A program made the position numbers and the translations under genes. Under the pieces are notes generated by a model. It worked only from the letters and a program-made list of their open reading frames with translations, searched no databases and was not told the origin of the DNA. DNA of 9,407 nt from a bacterium (GTDB taxonomy: Bacteria; Spirochaetota; UBA4802; UBA5550). Below, piece by piece: positions 1 to 7,572 of this stretch (its first letter is position 1; each line of letters opens with the position of its first letter). The stretch lies in contig JAAENB010000815.1 of assembly GCA_024224995.1 (NCBI GenBank), positions 1 through 9,407 on the forward strand. Direction: 5' to 3'.

Positions 1-42
1 ACTCTAGCGTTTTACGCAAACTTTAATTGTAAGGAAATTACT

Positions 43-1935
43 ATGAATTTAAAAATGAAAATATTTAATAAAAGTTATATCAAAAAGTTTATTCTTTTTC
101 TCTTTTTCTCGTCCCTTATCAGCTGCTCCGGGTTAGACGACAACCTGGTGAACAGCCTTTCCGGGAGCGATGTTACGGCCCCTTCGGTCTCTATCTCCTC
201 TCCGGGAGACTCCAATACCTTTGGCGTGGGGACGCTTATTATTCAGGGGTCCGCTGCCGATGATCTGAAGCTTTCTAAAGTGGAAATCTCCGTTGACGGC
301 GGGGACTTTTATGAAGCGAATAACCTGGGTTTGTCTCTGTCAGGGAAGAAGATTGATTGGGTTTATTACCTGGATTTGAATGGGGTTATTGACGGGAGTA
401 ATGTTGTTTCCGCTCATACGATCTCTGCCAGGGCTGTGGATATATGGGATAATGCTGCTTCTACTGAGATTTCGATTAATGTGGATAATACGCTGCCCGC
501 GATTCCTGTGGCGGAGTTGTCCGGGCTGCCGAGGCTTATTGGTGATGGGACCAGCATTGATGTTTCCGTTGGCGGGGAGAATGTGGTGGCGTATCGGTAT
601 AAGCTGGATGACGCGAATTGGACCGCGGAGATTGATGTGGTGGGGAATCCCAATATCAATGTTAGCGGGTTGGGTCAAGGGGAGCATACGCTGCTTGTTG
701 TTGCGAAGAGTGACGATGGAGTCTGGCAAGATCCGTTTGATGGGGCTACGGAATATACGTGGATTGTAAATACACAAGTTTATTTCACTCCTCCCGGGGG
801 AGGTGCGATAGACGATGCTTATGGAATTACTGTAGCAACTTCTTCCGATGGATTGACGTTTGCTGTTGGCGCTCATAGGGATGATGAAAAAGGAAATGAG
901 GCCGGGGCAATATTTGTTTATAAATGGGATGGAAGTAATTGGGCTACGACTAAGCTTACTGTTTTCGATGCTGGTCCAATTGATTTTATTGGATTTAGAA
1001 TGGATATGTCTTCTGATGGAAATACAATTGTTGCCGGCAATTATTATGATACAGTAACAGCAAAATATAGTGGTTCGGTATATGTCTTCAGATGGAACGG
1101 TAGTAGCTGGTCGCAGACAAAGTTGATATCCTCTGATGGCGCAGAAAGTGACTTATTTGGTTCCCAGGTAGCAGTATCCTCTGATGGTAATACATTTATT
1201 GTTGCTGCTGGGGGTGATGATGATAAAGGAGATTCATCCGGTTCCGTATATATTTTTAAATGGAATGGGAGTAACTGGATAGAAACCAAGCTTACTGCTT
1301 CAGATGGTAGTGCAAATGATGGCTTTGGGGGAAGTTTAGCCATTTCTTCAGATGCAAATATAATTGTTGTTGGCGCTTCCAGTAAAAATGAAAAGGGAGT
1401 ATATAGCGGCAAAGCATATATTTACAAATGGAATGGAAGCAATTGGGATGAAACAAAAATTATAGCTTCTGATGTTGCGGAAAATGATCATTTTGGTTTT
1501 GCGGTAGCAATTTCTTCTGATGGTAATACAGTAGGTATCAGTGCATCTGATGATAATAAAAATTTAAAAACCGGAATAGTATATATATATAAGTGGAACG
1601 ATAACATCTGGACAGAGACAAAATTACTAGCCTCTGATGGTGCGGAAAATGATCAGTTTGGATCTGCCATATCTATTTCTTCAGATGGAAATACAATCGT
1701 TAGCGGTGCATGTGGTGATGATGATAAAGGAGATTCAGCCGGTGCTGCTTATGTATTCAAGTGGAATGGAAGCAGCTGGGATGAAACAAAAATTACCCCC
1801 CAATACGCAACAACTTCAAAAGATTATTTTGGTCTTGCAGTGGATATATCAGCAGATGCCAGTATGGTAATTGTTGGAGCATATGGTGGTTTGGGTAATA
1901 ATAAAACAGGTAGCGCTTATCTCTACTACCCATAA
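43..1935 (+). CDS. Surface lipoprotein with Ig-like modules and seven-blade FG-GAP beta-propeller
   Basis: Predicted exported lipoprotein of 630 residues. The N-terminus has a Lys-rich stretch, a hydrophobic core (FILFLFF) and a lipobox LISC, with the acylated cysteine at residue 28. Ser at +2 favours outer-membrane sorting by the E. coli rule. Residues about 44-147 and 148-245 look like two bacterial Ig-like modules (the first begins with the common TAPSVSI pattern). Residues 257-630 contain seven repeats of about 55 residues built on D-x-FG-x-x-[VI]-x-[IV]-S-S-D-G-N-T and K-W-N-G-S-x-W-x-E-T-K-[LI], the FG-GAP/integrin-like propeller pattern. The last repeat stops before its W strand. The start at 43 is preceded by AAGGA (31-35) at good spacing; an in-frame ATG at 55 is an alternative. 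The likely role is binding of a ligand, surface or partner protein; no catalytic motif is visible. It is separated from the spike block by a hairpin and a promoter, so a functional link to secretion is unproven. Confidence 0.88.
   Translation: MNLKMKIFNKSYIKKFILFLFFSSLISCSGLDDNLVNSLSGSDVTAPSVSISSPGDSNTFGVGTLIIQGSAADDLKLSKVEISVDGGDFYEANNLGLSLSGKKIDWVYYLDLNGVIDGSNVVSAHTISARAVDIWDNAASTEISINVDNTLPAIPVAELSGLPRLIGDGTSIDVSVGGENVVAYRYKLDDANWTAEIDVVGNPNINVSGLGQGEHTLLVVAKSDDGVWQDPFDGATEYTWIVNTQVYFTPPGGGAIDDAYGITVATSSDGLTFAVGAHRDDEKGNEAGAIFVYKWDGSNWATTKLTVFDAGPIDFIGFRMDMSSDGNTIVAGNYYDTVTAKYSGSVYVFRWNGSSWSQTKLISSDGAESDLFGSQVAVSSDGNTFIVAAGGDDDKGDSSGSVYIFKWNGSNWIETKLTASDGSANDGFGGSLAISSDANIIVVGASSKNEKGVYSGKAYIYKWNGSNWDETKIIASDVAENDHFGFAVAISSDGNTVGISASDDNKNLKTGIVYIYKWNDNIWTETKLLASDGAENDQFGSAISISSDGNTIVSGACGDDDKGDSAGAAYVFKWNGSSWDETKITPQYATTSKDYFGLAVDISADASMVIVGAYGGLGNNKTGSAYLYYP
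811..1932 (+). repeat. Tandem FG-GAP coding repeats (7 units of about 165-171 bp)
   Basis: The propeller part of the lipoprotein gene is a DNA-level tandem repeat. Equivalent blade starts can be placed at 1141, 1309, 1477, 1642 and 1813, giving periods of 168, 168, 165 and 171 bp, with two more diverged units before them (from 811). Recurring nucleotide blocks encode SSDGNT and KWNGS. Repeats this similar can expand or contract by recombination. Confidence 0.8.
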
Positions 1936-1959
1936 GTACGAGACTCATTATGCAGCCGA

Positions 1960-2003
1960 GCTGCCTTCCCTCACCCCAGCGAAGGGCTGAGGGGAATGGC
2001 AGC
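1960..2003 (+). terminator. Strong hairpin after the lipoprotein gene, possible terminator
   Basis: An interrupted inverted repeat: GCTGCC (1960-1965) pairs with GGCAGC (1998-2003), CCCTCA (1968-1973) with TGAGGG (1988-1993), and an inner CCC (1975-1977) with GGG (1984-1986) around an AGCGAA loop. It begins 25 bp after the stop codon of the lipoprotein gene, a natural place for a terminator. No T-run follows directly (the next bases are CCAAATAAATGAC), so it is not a classical intrinsic terminator. It could instead be a REP-like dispersed palindrome or an mRNA-stabilising structure. Confidence 0.45.
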
Positions 2004-2096
2004 CCAAATAAATGACATTCTCCGCATTATGTACATCCGCACGGAATGAAAAGCACCTGTAGAGGAATGAACAACAGTATTTTACGACATTTTTTT

Positions 2097-2125
2097 TTGC
2101 TAACCAGGCTGTTTTTTTGTATACT
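2097..2125 (+). promoter_or_regulatory. Putative sigma-70-type promoter for the spike block
   Basis: A TTGCTA box (2097-2102, 4 of 6 matches to TTGACA) lies exactly 17 bp before TATACT (2120-2125, 5 of 6 matches to TATAAT). Two T-tracts (2090-2098 and 2112-2118) could add bending or UP-like activity. Transcription would begin near 2132, leaving a leader of about 65 nt before the ATG at 2197. Only one such pair stands out in the 261-bp gap, and the three downstream genes have no comparable internal promoter, so it probably drives all three. Assigned by eye; the sigma factor preferences of the host are unknown. Confidence 0.5.
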
Positions 2126-2196
2126 AATACTACCAACACCCGGAAACAAAAACCGACGTAAAGAGCTTTGAACTATCATAACCATGGAATTATAAT

Positions 2197-3951
2197 ATGT
2201 TTGACTATAAAGAATTAAGACGTATAAAAAGTAAATATTACGACCCAAAAAACACTACTGACAGGCTTTTTTACGAAATTAAAACCGGAAAAAGCACCTC
2301 CGGCAAGCCCCGCGTGGGCGGCAAAACCCGTACCCGCTTCCACGTTGGCTACGTGGAAGAAAACCAGGACCCCGATAAACTGGGCCGCGTAAAAGTCCGC
2401 TTCCCTCAATGGGGCGAAGGCTTTGTATCCCAATGGATTCCCCTTATCCGCCCTTTTTCCGGCTCCAATATGGGCTTCTGGGCCCTGCCGGAAATTGACG
2501 AAAAAATCCTCTGTGTTTTTATCGGCGATAATACAGTGCGCCCCATGGCAATGGGCTCCATCTTCGGTCCCGAATCCGGCATCCCCATTGACGATGTGAC
2601 CGATAATAATCTCCGCGTTTTAACCTCCAAATCGGGCTCAAAAATTATCTTCGACGATACCGAAGGCGAGGAAAAAATTATCGTATCCATGAAAGAAGGC
2701 AAAATGCGTATGGTTCTGGATAAGGCCAAAGGCGTGCAAATAGTTAATGAACTGGGTGATATTAATCTAAAATGCAGAAAATTATCCATGAAAGCCGGAG
2801 ACACCGCCTCTATTGTTACCAAAAAAGCCCTAAAAATTACCACTCAAAAAGAGCTTTCTTTTAAATCCGGCAAAGGCGCCAATTTCAAAGCCGCCGGAGA
2901 CGTTGTTGTAAAAGGGCAAAAAATTGAACTCAAAGGGAATTCCGGAGTTACCGCGCAAATGAAACAGATTGCCGCTAAAGACGACCAGGTTGTGGGGGTC
3001 GATACTCATATCGAAATGGTTCCCGCAGGCCCCTCAATGGTTCCAACTCCTATTCCCAATCCCTACATTGGCAAACTGGCCGATAAGCTTTCAACAGACG
3101 TTGAAGTCAAAGGCAAGCCCGCCGCCGTAAAAGGCTCAAAGTCAAAAGCCACGCCAGGGCATATTCCCATGCCGCCTGGGGTTCAGTTCCAAAAGGCTCC
3201 AACTAACGAGGGTGAGGTTACCCTGGGGACAGTGCCCACGGTTCTGGTAAACGGGAAGGAAGTGGCGGTACTGGGCTCAATGGTTAAAACCTGCGGCGAT
3301 CCTATGGATATGGAGACCTGTTCTATTATTGCTGCCGGTGCCGCAGTCTATTTGCCCATTGTTATTCCCGGGCTGGAGTACGCGTATGAGGCGAAAAAAG
3401 GCGGCACCATGTTTAATCCGCGCGATCCTGTCGCCCAGCCCAAACAGCCCGGAGACGGGAAAACACCGAGTTTGAGCAGTCCCAAATGGGATCCGGATGA
3501 GGCTTCAATTGGAGATGAGGTTAAGCTAAAAGTGAGTCTTTCGGACCAGTACGATAACGCCGGTGTTACGTTCAAAATTTGGGAAGATGGGGCAGACAGA
3601 GAAAAAGAACAGCCCGTAAAAAAGGTATTCGGACAGAATAAAAGTGGAGAGGCAGAAGCTCACTGGCGATATATACATATTCATGATCCCGGGAATCCAT
3701 TAACTGAAAAACCAAAATTTATTTTCACAGCCAACTCTTTTAGATGTGATGAGGTAGAAAGCGGTTCCATAGAATTTGGCCAGGATATATTGGTTAAGTG
3801 CGTGGATGAATACGGCAATCTTATGAAAAACGTGAAATATAAATTGGTCAATTCGAAAAAAGAAGGATCTACCGGAGATAAAGGAATAATAGAAGAAGAG
3901 AATGTTCCACCAGGCGATATAGTTGAATTTATTTTTGATGAGGATCAATAA
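2197..3951 (+). CDS. Contractile-injection spike protein: gp5/VgrG-like OB-fold, beta-helix, PAAR-like tip, Ig-like tail
   Basis: A 584-residue cell-puncturing spike component of a type VI secretion or related contractile system. Residues about 46-127 form the gp5/VgrG OB-fold, with the hallmarks DPDKLGRVKVRFP, a WIP-type strand and a GSIFG end. Residues about 135-247 are short alternating strands rich in K, G and hydrophobics, as in the VgrG/gp5 beta-helix (for example ELSFKSGKGANFKAAG). Residues about 266-383 match the PAAR-like tip family: VDTHIEMVP, PTPIPNPYIG, GHIPMPPGVQFQKAPTNEG, TVLVNGKEVAVLGS and the TCGDP turn. Residues about 428-526 look Ig-like (WDPDEASIGDEV, FKIWE), and 529-584 resemble a SpaA/carboxypeptidase-regulatory-like domain ending in ENVPPG. 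Unlike full VgrG there is no N-terminal gp27-like region, so a separate hub protein is needed. The start is preceded only by a weak GGAA (2186-2189). The 3' third is markedly more AT-rich than the rest. Confidence 0.88.
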   Translation: MFDYKELRRIKSKYYDPKNTTDRLFYEIKTGKSTSGKPRVGGKTRTRFHVGYVEENQDPDKLGRVKVRFPQWGEGFVSQWIPLIRPFSGSNMGFWALPEIDEKILCVFIGDNTVRPMAMGSIFGPESGIPIDDVTDNNLRVLTSKSGSKIIFDDTEGEEKIIVSMKEGKMRMVLDKAKGVQIVNELGDINLKCRKLSMKAGDTASIVTKKALKITTQKELSFKSGKGANFKAAGDVVVKGQKIELKGNSGVTAQMKQIAAKDDQVVGVDTHIEMVPAGPSMVPTPIPNPYIGKLADKLSTDVEVKGKPAAVKGSKSKATPGHIPMPPGVQFQKAPTNEGEVTLGTVPTVLVNGKEVAVLGSMVKTCGDPMDMETCSIIAAGAAVYLPIVIPGLEYAYEAKKGGTMFNPRDPVAQPKQPGDGKTPSLSSPKWDPDEASIGDEVKLKVSLSDQYDNAGVTFKIWEDGADREKEQPVKKVFGQNKSGEAEAHWRYIHIHDPGNPLTEKPKFIFTANSFRCDEVESGSIEFGQDILVKCVDEYGNLMKNVKYKLVNSKKEGSTGDKGIIEEENVPPGDIVEFIFDEDQ

Positions 3952-3960
3952 AGAGATTAC

Positions 3961-3965
3961 GAGGA
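3961..3965 (+). promoter_or_regulatory. Shine-Dalgarno site deciding the LysM gene start
   Basis: GAGGA lies 5 bp before the ATG at 3971. The open frame reaches back to an ATG at 3923 inside the spike gene, but that one lacks a comparable site and would add 16 residues unlike a LysM N-terminus. The 3971 start places the LysM fold directly at the N-terminus (Y-Y-Y-T-V-x-Y-G-D), as is usual for this family. Confidence 0.75.
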
Positions 3966-3970
3966 TATAT

Positions 3971-4675
3971 ATGGCAATAACAAAACGTGATTATTATTAT
4001 ACAGTAGAGTATGGCGATAGTTTAACAATAATATCGGAAAAGCATGATATGCCGCAGATAACAGGCGCCAGAAAGATATGGGACAATGAAAAAAATGAAA
4101 ACATGCACTCCAAAGCTGTAATGCCAAATAAGCGTGAAGTAAAAAGACAACTTCATCTTGGAGGGAACCGCTATAGAGACTACAGTCATAAACAATACAA
4201 AGAAAAAGAAGAAAGAGATTACAAACGACCAGACCAGGTAATCCTATATACAAATGAAAAGATCTGGATACCGGGTGAAGAAGAAAAAAAAGAAGAAGAA
4301 AAAGATGCATCGAATGATTTAATAAAAAGAGAAATAACAAAAGATGAAATGACTAACGGTCTTTCTCCTAAACCGGACAAGAAGTATGAACTTATTTTCC
4401 CCTCAATTACAGTACGGTTGGATATGGATATCAATGAGAGTTCTGTTCAAGATGATAAATATACTCTATATGGCGTAAAAATTGAGTCTAATAATGTTGA
4501 AAAGCAATATTATAAAAAGACATTAAATGTTACGGATGCTGTAGACAATGACGGAATTAGTGAGCTTCATTTTATTGGTACGGCAAAAAATCTTCTGTAT
4601 TCACTGGAACTTGACAATGGTGATGAAAAAAAATTTTTATTTGAGAAAAGGACTTATTTCGAGAATATTGAATAA
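3971..4675 (+). CDS. LysM-domain protein, putative spike/effector adaptor
   Basis: A 234-residue protein with no signal peptide or membrane segment, so probably cytoplasmic before loading. Residues 10-42 fit the first half of a LysM domain (YTVEYGDSLTIISEKH, then the KIWDNEKN signature at 35-42). The closing strand, PDQVILYTNEKIWIP, lies at 87-101. The KIWD...N form is characteristic of LysM proteins encoded next to phage baseplate, T6SS PAAR/VgrG and extracellular injection genes. Here the two halves are separated by about 45 charged residues, longer than in a standard LysM of about 45-50 residues. A Glu/Lys-rich linker (103-112) follows, then about 85 C-terminal residues with alternating strands ending YSLELDNGDEKK, of unknown family. 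The gene lies 19 bp after the spike gene and 42 bp before the large effector-like gene, so all three are probably cotranscribed. The inferred role is docking cargo to the spike; peptidoglycan binding is the alternative. Confidence 0.78.
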   Translation: MAITKRDYYYTVEYGDSLTIISEKHDMPQITGARKIWDNEKNENMHSKAVMPNKREVKRQLHLGGNRYRDYSHKQYKEKEERDYKRPDQVILYTNEKIWIPGEEEKKEEEKDASNDLIKREITKDEMTNGLSPKPDKKYELIFPSITVRLDMDINESSVQDDKYTLYGVKIESNNVEKQYYKKTLNVTDAVDNDGISELHFIGTAKNLLYSLELDNGDEKKFLFEKRTYFENIE

Positions 4676-4717
4676 GAATTACGAAAGAAAAGACAACATT
4701 TTAACAAGGATATTGTA

Positions 4718-7567
4718 ATGAGCAATTCGGAAGGTGGATCAAATACAGGTTTTAAAACCAAAAAAAACGGGAAAGTGGTAACTATAACAAAATATGAAGT
4801 AGACGATGATATAAAAAAAATTAAAGCAAAATTTGGCAGATGTGTAGATTTTGAATTAGTGAATGATTGGACAAGCGACAAGAAAGAGCCGATAAAATTT
4901 ATAAGAAAAGATTATAAGGATAGCAGTGCTCTATTAAAAAGAGCAAAAATTAAATCATCAGAAAAATTATTCATATACGTATTCATACGAAACTATAAAA
5001 CAAAAGAAATTGTTAATATTTGTGAATTTCCAAATATATCATCTTCTGAAGAATATGAAATTCCCATTTACGACGAAGGGAAACCGCCAGGCAAATGGGA
5101 ACATGAATATCATTTCTGCCTTTCAAGAATTGAATTATTATCTAAAAGAAAAGAAAAGCTGGAAGAGCAACTAAAGAAGGGGAATTGCCGCAGACTGGAT
5201 AAAATAAGCTTTTATAAAAAGGAAAACAATTATAAGGAATCAGATTTTTATCATTACATACCATTAGAAAATGATAAAACAACAATATACTTAACCGATC
5301 TTATTACACAGGCAAAAGAGGAATATTTAAATTTTGAAAAAAATTTTGATGATTACCATAAAAAACAGGATGAATATTCGGACAAACTTTATCTTTATGG
5401 CACAACTAAAGCCCTTGTAAAAGAAAAACCAGCTCTGGGAAAACATGTTAATAAAAGTGTATATGACGATTTTAAAACCAATATCATTGATAATATTTTA
5501 GGCAAAATCAATATCAAATGTGATGAATCCGTATCATTATTTGGAAGCTGCCTCTTGTTAAAACAATATACGGAAACCGTTCTTGATTATCTAATGGGCA
5601 ATGAAACGCAAAGAAATGAAATCAAAAAGATAAGTAATATTTTTATTTCTCATATACAATTAATACCAATTGGAACGACCATAATTAGTAAATTATATAA
5701 AGAAGCAACCGAGTTATTCGAAAAGCAGGAAGAAATTATGAAAGAAATTTCTTCTTGTGTGGATACCATTGACAATGGTCAAAACTGGGTTTTCTATTTA
5801 TGTTTTACAACAGGGCACTCAGGCGCTTATTCCTCCGGCTGTGATTTTATGACAAGTCTTACGTCCGTAATATTAAAAACCGAATGGGACAAGTTAGGAA
5901 AAAACATAGGAAAATCACCTAAGCTAATCGCTAAAATTTCAAAGACCATTGGACAAAAAATAATCAACATCATGGGAGTCAATTTTGATGGCCTGAGCAT
6001 ACAACTCTCTGAGTATTTAGTAAAAACTACTAAAAACTTTGGTTCCGACAATTCTACAAAAAAGGTAGTGTTCCTAACATTAGGAAAAATCAGGGAAGGG
6101 ACTGTATATGAAACACCCGATTTAGGGAAAGAATTAAAAACAATGGTGGATAAAACGCTTGGAGGTATTAAAAGTACTATAGCCGGAATTAATATGGCGT
6201 TTTGTGTTGTTCAATTATACCAGGCATTTGATAGTGAAAGACTTGGCAGCAATAAAACTTCAATAGAAGATAAAGTATTGGTAGCCGTAACCACTGTTCA
6301 AGCCGCTTTTGAAGTTGTTGAAGAATTATCAAGTTTTTTATATTTAATGCGCTTCAGTTCAAAAAGACTAATTTCACAAACTTCCGGAGTTCTCGGAGGT
6401 ATGTTAAGTGTCGCGCTTGACGGCTGGAATTGCAAGGAATCATATTCAAAATCCGATATGGGAGGAACTTTCGGCTGGGGAATCTCAGCCGTTGGCAGCG
6501 CTCTGGCAATTGTGTGCTGTATAAAAAAATCAGCAATAATCGCGGTAATCGCGTTCATCTGTACTCTTGTTGGACTTGTTCTAATTATAGCATTTTCAGA
6601 TACACCTCCCGTTACATGGATTAAGTATAGTTATTTTGGAACAGAGTATGGTGGTAAAAAAAGTGATTGGAAAGATTGGTGGACCGGGAATGAAGTTGGC
6701 CTGGACAGGCCCTTGAGCGATTGGCATGGTAATTTACAATTGCAAATTGACGCGATCCATAACCTCTTATTCTACTACGATTTCAAATTCGATTTTGCAT
6801 ACGACAATACAAAAACCGCGTTAGCAATAACTCTGGACGCGCCTGCGGTAACAGACGCTTCCATTGTTACGGTATACGTAAGGTTATTTACCGCGACCTG
6901 GGGACTGTTTTATGTTATGCCTGTAATTAAAAAAAGAGCGTATCACTATTATGAAAATGGGTATATGGGATTTATAGAAAAAGAAGAAGGAGGATTTCTG
7001 GCTATGATGGCTCATATAGCTGTACACATGGAATGGGCTAAAGCAGTTAGCAAATATCCGCCTAAAAGCAAGGGAAGAAAAAAGGCAGAGAAACAATTTA
7101 AAGAATACAAAAAGAAATTGGATAATCTTAAAATGTATCATTTTGATCCTCTTGTTTTACAAAAACATAATACCGTAAAAGATGATAAGAAATATAGAAT
7201 AATACTGGATGACGGTTCTACTCCGGCAATGAATTATATAATAGATGAATATGGAAAAAAATATAAAGATAAATATGGCTGGGTAGAGCGTCACATTGAA
7301 GATCTTGGTGGTATAATTGACAAAATAAGAGACAATAAATGGGAAAAGGTACTTACTGCGGGTGAAATGAAACATGTACCCAGGCTATATATTGAAGTGG
7401 AGATACGGATCGATCATACCGGTCAAGGCAATTATATAAGAAGTGAAAAGAGAATTGTTCCCTTTGAATATTTTAGTCCAAAAGATATTAGACTGTTGAG
7501 TGAATCATACAAAGAAAAACAGGAGAAAGGAAAATTTATTAGACCAAAAGCTAATAAAGCAGAATAA
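4718..7567 (+). CDS. Large putative T6SS-type pore-forming effector (VasX-like hydrophobic hairpin)
   Basis: A 949-residue protein with no signal peptide; its start is supported by AAGGA (4706-4710) 7 bp before the ATG. The N-terminal 230 residues are hydrophilic and Lys-rich, with a likely coiled coil near 140-165. The middle has amphipathic or hydrophobic helices at about 487-505, 520-545 and 556-570. The strongest membrane signal is a hairpin at about 586-628: two hydrophobic stretches separated by a short KKS turn. It is followed at once by TPPVTWIKYSYFG (W634, G641). A hairpin followed by TP-x-x-x-W and a nearby FG is, as far as I recall, a feature of VasX and BTH_I2691-like T6SS effectors, which act in the target inner membrane. 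Another hydrophobic segment lies at about 710-738, and the last 200 residues are charged. No VasX-type N-terminal region or nuclease/lipase motif is seen. The spike-LysM-large gene order supports a cargo role; the pore-forming call is inference. Confidence 0.6.
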   Translation: MSNSEGGSNTGFKTKKNGKVVTITKYEVDDDIKKIKAKFGRCVDFELVNDWTSDKKEPIKFIRKDYKDSSALLKRAKIKSSEKLFIYVFIRNYKTKEIVNICEFPNISSSEEYEIPIYDEGKPPGKWEHEYHFCLSRIELLSKRKEKLEEQLKKGNCRRLDKISFYKKENNYKESDFYHYIPLENDKTTIYLTDLITQAKEEYLNFEKNFDDYHKKQDEYSDKLYLYGTTKALVKEKPALGKHVNKSVYDDFKTNIIDNILGKINIKCDESVSLFGSCLLLKQYTETVLDYLMGNETQRNEIKKISNIFISHIQLIPIGTTIISKLYKEATELFEKQEEIMKEISSCVDTIDNGQNWVFYLCFTTGHSGAYSSGCDFMTSLTSVILKTEWDKLGKNIGKSPKLIAKISKTIGQKIINIMGVNFDGLSIQLSEYLVKTTKNFGSDNSTKKVVFLTLGKIREGTVYETPDLGKELKTMVDKTLGGIKSTIAGINMAFCVVQLYQAFDSERLGSNKTSIEDKVLVAVTTVQAAFEVVEELSSFLYLMRFSSKRLISQTSGVLGGMLSVALDGWNCKESYSKSDMGGTFGWGISAVGSALAIVCCIKKSAIIAVIAFICTLVGLVLIIAFSDTPPVTWIKYSYFGTEYGGKKSDWKDWWTGNEVGLDRPLSDWHGNLQLQIDAIHNLLFYYDFKFDFAYDNTKTALAITLDAPAVTDASIVTVYVRLFTATWGLFYVMPVIKKRAYHYYENGYMGFIEKEEGGFLAMMAHIAVHMEWAKAVSKYPPKSKGRKKAEKQFKEYKKKLDNLKMYHFDPLVLQKHNTVKDDKKYRIILDDGSTPAMNYIIDEYGKKYKDKYGWVERHIEDLGGIIDKIRDNKWEKVLTAGEMKHVPRLYIEVEIRIDHTGQGNYIRSEKRIVPFEYFSPKDIRLLSESYKEKQEKGKFIRPKANKAE

Positions 7568-7572
7568 GAGTA

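Noticed and set aside
380..769. 129-residue plus-strand open frame in another phase
   Set aside because: It is a Trp/Arg/Leu-rich shadow of the GC-rich Ig-like region with no start signal.
340..876. 178-residue reverse-strand open frame opposite the lipoprotein gene
   Set aside because: It is antisense to well-supported Ig-like coding sequence, has Arg/Pro/Asn-rich low-complexity composition and no domain pattern.
2090..2118. T-runs as an intrinsic terminator
   Set aside because: Only a weak CTGT/ACAG pairing precedes them; they fit better as part of the promoter region before the spike gene.
2197..3951. Full-length VgrG call
   Set aside because: The gp27-like N-terminal region is missing; the OB-fold begins at about residue 46.
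3923..3970. Upstream ATG for the LysM gene
   Set aside because: It would overlap the spike gene by 29 bp without a good ribosome-binding site; GAGGA before 3971 fits better.
4718..7567. Nuclease, lipase or peptidase effector
   Set aside because: I found no GxSxG, HKD, HNH, HExxH or NHH-type motif in a convincing setting; the hydrophobic hairpin is the main signal.
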